This document shows positions 47,101-52,175 of a stretch of 52,175 nucleotides of DNA, in pieces. A program made the position numbers and the translations under genes. The notes beneath the pieces were generated by a model that was given only the letters and a program-made list of their open reading frames with translations, made no database searches and was not told where the DNA came from. How positions within the stretch are numbered: the stretch's first letter is position 1; each line of letters begins with the position of its first letter. This DNA comes from Fragilaria crotonensis (Eukaryota > Bacillariophyta > Fragilariophyceae > Fragilariales > Fragilariaceae), in NCBI GenBank assembly GCA_022925895.1, contig JAKSYS010000444.1:1-52175 (forward strand). Direction: 5' to 3'.

Positions 47101-49053
47101 CCACAATCCATGCATTCTTGTTTGACACCATTTCACATACACAAATCTGTAGAACATCCTTCAGGTACCAATCTTGATGCAATTTCAAGGCACCCCGGTC
47201 TTCTTGGTTGTCATGGTGAGAAGTTTTGTCACTCCAGAATTGAACATATAAAATATGTTTGCATCATCTTTTGACTGACAAAGTTTGACCATTTTTAAAG
47301 GCTGTGGTACTGTGTATACCAAGGAATACGAGGGAAAGGCCGTACGTCGGGATTTTTGCAAACTTGCTAACCTTGGAAAATTCCACAGAACAGGAAGGCC
47401 TGCCTGCGACTTGCATCTTAAATCTTAACTGCTGACAGCATACTCATATCATAGCGTACTGTAGTATAAGGCAGGGATTGGAAAATAGTTATTACTGGTA
47501 CCGGATACCAAATACCGATGGTAGTATATACCCCACCAAAACTGAGATTTTCCCACGGTATAGTATCCGATAACTGAATTCACATCGGTACTGGTTCTAT
47601 GCATACCTACCAGGGTGCTTTCGAGTAAACCAACCAGTAACCCTTACCCATTGGTTATTATTTACAAGGAAGGGCGTTGCTATATCGAAAGGCGGTATTA
47701 AGACATACCGACGTAAGGATGTACATTCAGCAATGCATTTTGAAACACGCATGACGGCACATTTATTATTTTTGCAGCAAATGTCTAATAAAAGCCAGTT
47801 CCGTTAGACGTTTCAGTACTGTATTGCACCCTACAGTACGTTGCAGTAGTACCGATACCTACCAGACTGGAATAAAAGATACCGGTCATTTACCCGATCT
47901 CGAAATAAATGGGCAATATAGTTTATGCCTACCATTAAGGTGCATATTATCCGGATGAAAATTGCACTTAATTGTACTTTTGTACTCTTCAAAAGTACAA
48001 AACCTGGAAATTAAACCGGAAATGATGTACTTTTGTTTCCGGTTTTGTACTTTCAAAAGTACAAAAGACAATAACATTTTCAATAACATCTTTTCGATGT
48101 TAGGCGAACCCGGATTGTACTTTATATACTTTTGCGAGATTTGGGGTGTGTTGTCGTAAACGTTTGTCCGGACTGACTTTCTTCTATGTATGACACTATG
48201 CAGTACATCAGCAGTTGATACAGTCGTAGCAGTACAACAACGAAACATCGCATCATGTCGTTGAAAAGAAGTGGCGTGCCCATGCAGAAGTTTACATTTG
48301 AAAAGCTGCGAGTGCCACTACAATGAGACAATGCTGTTCATATACAACACAACTCTATAGTGGCGCCAACCACTGATGCAATTTCCGTTTCTACTACAAA
48401 TTTGACGACGAACGACGATGCCTATTTGCTACTAGTATGATTATAGGAGTGCACGTTCCGTAATATTTGACGGATCGTGACAATTAGTTTTAGCGGTGGT
48501 GTTTCGCCTTGTTTCACGGGACCGTTGCACAGTGAAGATCCAAGAGGAGGGTATGATTGGTTTGCACAATCTCCTGGTGATGATGAGCAGCGAGCAGGAA
48601 GTGATGAGTGGTGTGGGTGATCTTGTTTGCGCCTCACAGTTTTGACGGGCGCATATTCAGCTGAATGACACATGAACCCTGAAAACAGTTTACTGAAACG
48701 AAATTGCATAACGTAGAAATTTCTTTGCCTTCCGGGTGAGGCCGGTGCTTTCAGCCAACAAAACGTCTCGCAAAACAAACCGTAGTAGTCTTTTCTGTGA
48801 AAATATGGTCCTTGCAGCCACAAAAGTCCACGCAAACGGGCATGTCGCTTTGTGAACGGGTTTTAACAAACCGTTTTCGAGCGTTTGTGAACAGCCGGAT
48901 TTTTTACAAACCCCATCACTAAAGTATTCCTTAATAGGGTTTTCGAGATGCATCGGATGATGTTTTGTAGAATTGCAACCTTCCAATGACAACGGCATTG
49001 GCGGCGACTTCATCATATTGCATCTATAAACATAGCATCAACCCACATGAAGG
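44172..49053. other. Gene-poor region
   Basis: No gene can be supported. Open frames are short. Minus-strand reading of 45800-46700 has coding-like stretches broken by stops, possibly an old transposon relic. Around 47480-47640 there are repeated GGTACCG/CGGTA words. Two hairpins stand at 47972-48000 and 48043-48066. Confidence 0.4.
47972..48066. repeat. Pair of TTTTGTAC hairpins
   Basis: TTGTACTTTT / AAAAGTACAA (47972-47981 and 47991-48000) and TTTTGTACTTT / AAAGTACAAAA (48043-48053 and 48056-48066) are perfect short hairpins in an AT-rich spacer. Confidence 0.7.
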
Positions 49054-50698
49054 ATGGATACTAATGATGCTCTGAACGCGTTCTATGAAGGTTTTTGGAT
49101 GAAGATGGATATTTGGGCAATGAGGACGATTGTATCGATGATGATGGCGCGGTCGACGACGACAAGCTTGAAGAATACATGGCACAGCAGGCGGCAGCAG
49201 ATGAGAGGAAAAGAAACGTTCTGCTAACGATGATGGGTATGGTTGAGCTTGAGGATGAGGAACAGAAAGAATTTGACGCGATAGACCTCAGGCGTCACCG
49301 TGAGAGATTTCGCGGTCGCAAAAAAGACGAAAGATGAAGAGGCAGTGGTATTGCGACCCAACCACTGGAAAATGAGTAGAGTGTGCCCCAAATGAGTAGC
49401 TGGTGGATTGACTATGTTGAGAATCCTGAACCGGACTGCCCCTTTTGAATAAGGTTTTGACAGAGGTTCAGGTTGTATGTATCATACATACAGGTGTTGG
49501 AATGGGTCTGTGGTGACGATTGCGATGGTTTGTTTGACCGATGGCGGACAGAAGTCGATCATGGCTTCACTGGAAGGCAAAACAACAAAGTTTCGCCCTT
49601 GAACTTCTTTTTAGGCTCACCGGTACTTGGGCAGGGGTGGACTTTTGATGACGAAGAGGCCACCAAAGTAAGTCGCGATGTCCATCGCTTTTTCACGCTT
49701 TCACGACGTATGGTGCGAAATTTTTGTACCCTCGCTTCGTGCAAATGCCTCAGAGTACGGCCGACTTGCGAAGTTGCGAGTCCGAGTATGCGGTGGCAGG
49801 ATTTCCTGGATGTATCGGGAGTACCGACGCGACGCACATTCCGTTGGACAAGGTCACTGCTGCGTTTCGACAAGCGCACATTGGCTACAAAATGGGGTCA
49901 GATGCAACAACAAGGACGTATAATCTGACGGTCAATCATCGCCGTCAGATACTACATACTACCACAGGCCACCCAGGAAGGTGGAACGACAAGGCTCTCA
50001 TTCGTTTCGATTCGTTCATGTCCGATCTACGTGATGGTGCTTTCGATGAGATGGTTGATTTCACGTTGAAAAGGGAAGAAAGGACGATACTGGTACTGTG
50101 ACAACTGGCGACGAAGTAGAGGACGTGACGATCAAGGGCGCATACGTCATCGTCGACAATGGGTACCTCCGATGGCCGACGACGATTCCTCCAATGAAAG
50201 ACACGTGCAATCGATCGGAACTACGCTCCCAGTGGCTAGAAGCACTTAGAAAGGACGTAGAGTGCACGTTTGGCATCCTTAAAGGTCGTTGGAGGATACT
50301 AAAGACGGGCATCCGCGTCCACAATACTGAAGCAAGCGACAACATATTGGATGACTTGCTGTGCTTTGCACAACCACTTGTTGGATGTCGACGGATTGTC
50401 GCACAAATGGGACGATGGTGTCCCATCAAGCTATGAGAACGACGATGGAGAATTCCAAGACGAGGATATCCCTGCTGCGATTCGACGTCTTGTAGATCCT
50501 ATTGGAAACGAAGGTCATAGATTGCGAACGTTCGATAGTTCGCGATTCGGATTTCAGGCGAATCACGAGGATGATGCACGTGATTGTGACGACGACGATG
50601 ACGACGACGGCGACATACTAGATAATGATGCTCGCTTGATTGATTCGATCAGAAAACAAGCGAAGTCGATTGAATTTATCGATTCAGGGCGATGTTGA
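49054..50698 (+). pseudogene. Harbinger/Plant_tran-type transposase, broken frames
   Basis: Transposase of the PIF/Harbinger superfamily. It starts at ATG 49054, with an acidic N-terminal part (49054-49337, one base lost at a T5 run near 49091). It continues through a decayed stretch with stops (49338-49470) into the catalytic core. The core reads through 49473-49690, 49690-50060, ~50070-50360 and 50351-50698, crossing frames at a T5 run near 49690, at AAAA near 50073, and near 50358. Catalytic motifs are present: AGFPGCIGSTDATHI (first Asp), YVIVDNGYL (second Asp) and RKDVECTFGILKGRW (Glu). YNLTVNHRRQILH and GHPGRWNDK are typical of the family. The C-terminus is Asp-rich. The in-frame stops at 49330-49450 suggest real decay there, while the core breaks look like lost homopolymer bases. 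No element ends are seen in the window. Confidence 0.78.
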
Positions 50699-51005
50699 TT
50701 GAGAATTTCAACATCGCCTTTCATAGTAGTAACACGTTGTTTGCCATCGAATCAATTGTTGATTTGCAACAGTTTGCGTGCTAAAACACGCGTTGCACCA
50801 CCAAACATTTTCAGCTCTCGCTGACCACAACACAACGAGCACACACTTCTTGCACTTGCGGCAAGAGTGATTTGATGGTGTATTGCATTCAATACACCAT
50901 CCTTCGTTGACGATCGTTTGCATCGCCGCGGCCGCCGCCGGAGTTACATCGACAACGTCATCCTCATCATCGGCCGAATCCGCAGAGGAGGATTGATTGT
51001 TGTGA
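50699..51005. other. Convergent gap between transposase and next gene
   Basis: A hairpin of GCGATGTTGATT (50689-50700) and AATTTCAACATCGC (50703-50716) stands at the end of the transposase frame. The minus-strand frame 50923-50708 is short and Cys-rich (CX2C...CRKCKKC), maybe a zinc-ribbon relic. Otherwise empty. Confidence 0.4.
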
Positions 51006-51963
51006 TCATTCTACTAGCAATTGTTGTCGCCGCATCCGATGAAGACGACGTTGCAAGAATCTCAAGCGGCTTCGTTCCTTGATCATGTCGCTGTGTCGAC
51101 GATATTCGTCAGTTTGCAACGTCGAGCTTTTTTCGAGAGACGCGATTTCTATTTCAAGCGCATCACGTTTGTCAAGCAAAGCCTGACCAGGCTTCTTTTT
51201 ATGTTTCGCAAATCGATCGAGCTCTCGCAGAATCGAATCCTCGTTCCGACGACGCGCAGTCAACTTGTCACGAACGTTTCTAATCATGAACTGTGCATTC
51301 TTCTGCCTTTCCTTTTCCAAGGAATCGGCATTCAAATATTGCAACGTCTTGGCAAGAATCAACTTGCTGGACGAATCGACTAACGGTGCAGGCACAGGCA
51401 GCACTTCATCCTCAGTGACGCGACGCTTCCTTCCTCGACGGTTATCGACACTCGCCGCACATTCTGCAATCATCAACTTGCGCATCTGCGCACGAGACGC
51501 TACGTTTCTGCCGACCGACGCATTTTTTTGAGGTCGCCAAACGAATCTGATTGCATGCAAGCACTATTGTGGATTGGTATGTGTCCCCATAGGGCCCACG
51601 CAAGAAAGCCGACACCACACCGAAAGAACGTCTTATCTGGGTACCGGTCCGCCTCGTCTGAATCTTCGCTCGAGTTGGCAAGTATGCTTGGTGTATCATT
51701 CTGCTCGTTGTCGTCCTCGCCCAAGAATCCAACATCTCCTCCTCGTGCTCGTCCGTTTGCCTTCTCCCTTCGACGACGTTACTATTGGTGGCGACGACGA
51801 CAACAGAATCTATCTTCTCCGCTTCCGCACGATCGCATTCCTTGCCCATTTCGATGAGGCACCACAATATATAGTCCTCCCAGTTCGTTCCGGATGGAAA
51901 CTTACCATCTCTATACGGCGAACCTTTCTCGTTACAATCGCCATCATCTTCTTGCAATTGCAC
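51006..51963 (-). CDS. Coiled-coil, basic protein convergent with the transposase
   Basis: I do not recognise the domain. One protein can be read through three frames: 51963 to ~51715 (acidic, with GTNWEDYILWCLIE), ~51715 to ~51530 (SLGEDDNEQND... then FFRCGVGFLAWALWGHIP), and ~51530 to 51006 (Arg/Lys-rich, NRRGRKRR, then a long Glu/Lys/Leu coiled coil). Both joins equal one lost base at a homopolymer: TT near 51715 and A7 near 51531. Autonomous Harbinger elements carry a second gene for a Myb-like DNA-binding partner, and this gene lies convergent to the Harbinger transposase. That it is the partner is inference; the W residues near the N-terminus do not make a clear Myb repeat. The start may lie further upstream. 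Confidence 0.45.
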
Positions 51964-51983
51964 AAGACCGTCTTGGCATTGCG

Positions 51984-52175
51984 ATGAAGCGTGCGCGCCC
52001 GAAATCTTCTCTCCAACCGAAAGCAGCGACTTTGCGACAGTATCGCCTTATCAATCGAACCTCACCAACGTAGATAAAGAGCTTCTTGTGGCGGTGCAAA
52101 AAGCTGGAATCGAAAGAATCACTTCTCCAGTTGATGACGTTGGCCCTCCTGCGGCCGCACTGTACCGACTGCGTG
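51984..52175 (+). CDS. Possible gene start, cut by the window edge
   Basis: ATG at 51984 opens a basic stretch (MKRARPKSS...) that meets TAG at 52071. One lost base before it would carry it into a frame open to the window end that reads NVDKELLVAVQKAGIERI. It overlaps the upstream reach of the minus-strand coiled-coil gene, so one of the two readings is false. No domain is visible. Confidence 0.2.

Overview
This is eukaryotic DNA, most likely a stramenopile and probably a diatom. The evidence is genes with short GT-AG introns, a bZIP protein joined to a PAS/LOV-like domain (a stramenopile arrangement), a fungal-type Zn(II)2Cys6 regulator, and a mobile-element load of MULE, piggyBac, Crypton, Harbinger and non-LTR types. 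The assignment rests on gene content only.

Layout. 1-1.5 kb: a broken, unrecognised gene with one membrane segment. 2.1-3.8 kb: a GGTTCAT minisatellite and a GTAC-palindrome-rich spacer. 3.78-9.08 kb: a complete MULE DNA transposon with 46-bp terminal inverted repeats, a 9-bp target duplication, an eight-copy array of ~182-bp repeats and one transposase gene with a single frame break. 9.2-13.4 kb: a long Ser/Arg-rich host gene of unknown function, split over frames. 13.4-16.1 kb (minus): a three-exon Zn2Cys6 transcription factor whose first exon is very short. 16.6-19.2 kb: a 1.3-kb unit in direct tandem duplication. 20.0-22.8 kb: a piggyBac element with an intact transposase. 23.2-26.6 kb: fragments of a degraded non-LTR-like retroelement, 3' part before 5' part. 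27.2-29.4 kb: a Crypton-type tyrosine recombinase gene with one intron and all catalytic residues. 30.7-31.4 kb: a Harbinger-like MITE. 31.4-40.5 kb: gene-poor, with a 135-bp foldback and a 1.1-kb inverted-repeat element. 40.9-44.2 kb: the bZIP-PAS gene. 44.2-49.0 kb: gene-poor. 49.05-50.7 kb: a Harbinger/Plant_tran-type transposase, followed by a convergent coiled-coil gene and a gene running off the right edge.

Two genes look like host regulators (Zn2Cys6 and bZIP-PAS), one is a host gene of unknown role, and most of the rest is transposon-derived. At least four unrelated superfamilies that move by different chemistries lie within 47 kb.

One technical pattern matters for every reading. Most frame breaks move the frame in the direction of a single lost base, often at a homopolymer, and the two copies of the tandem duplication also differ in homopolymer length. 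Many apparent pseudogenes here may therefore be sequence errors. No convincing new multi-gene system was found. The most unusual items are the piggyBac nested inside a palindrome, the tandem 1.3-kb unit, the LOV-like cysteine motif in the bZIP-PAS protein, and the recurrent GTAC palindromes.
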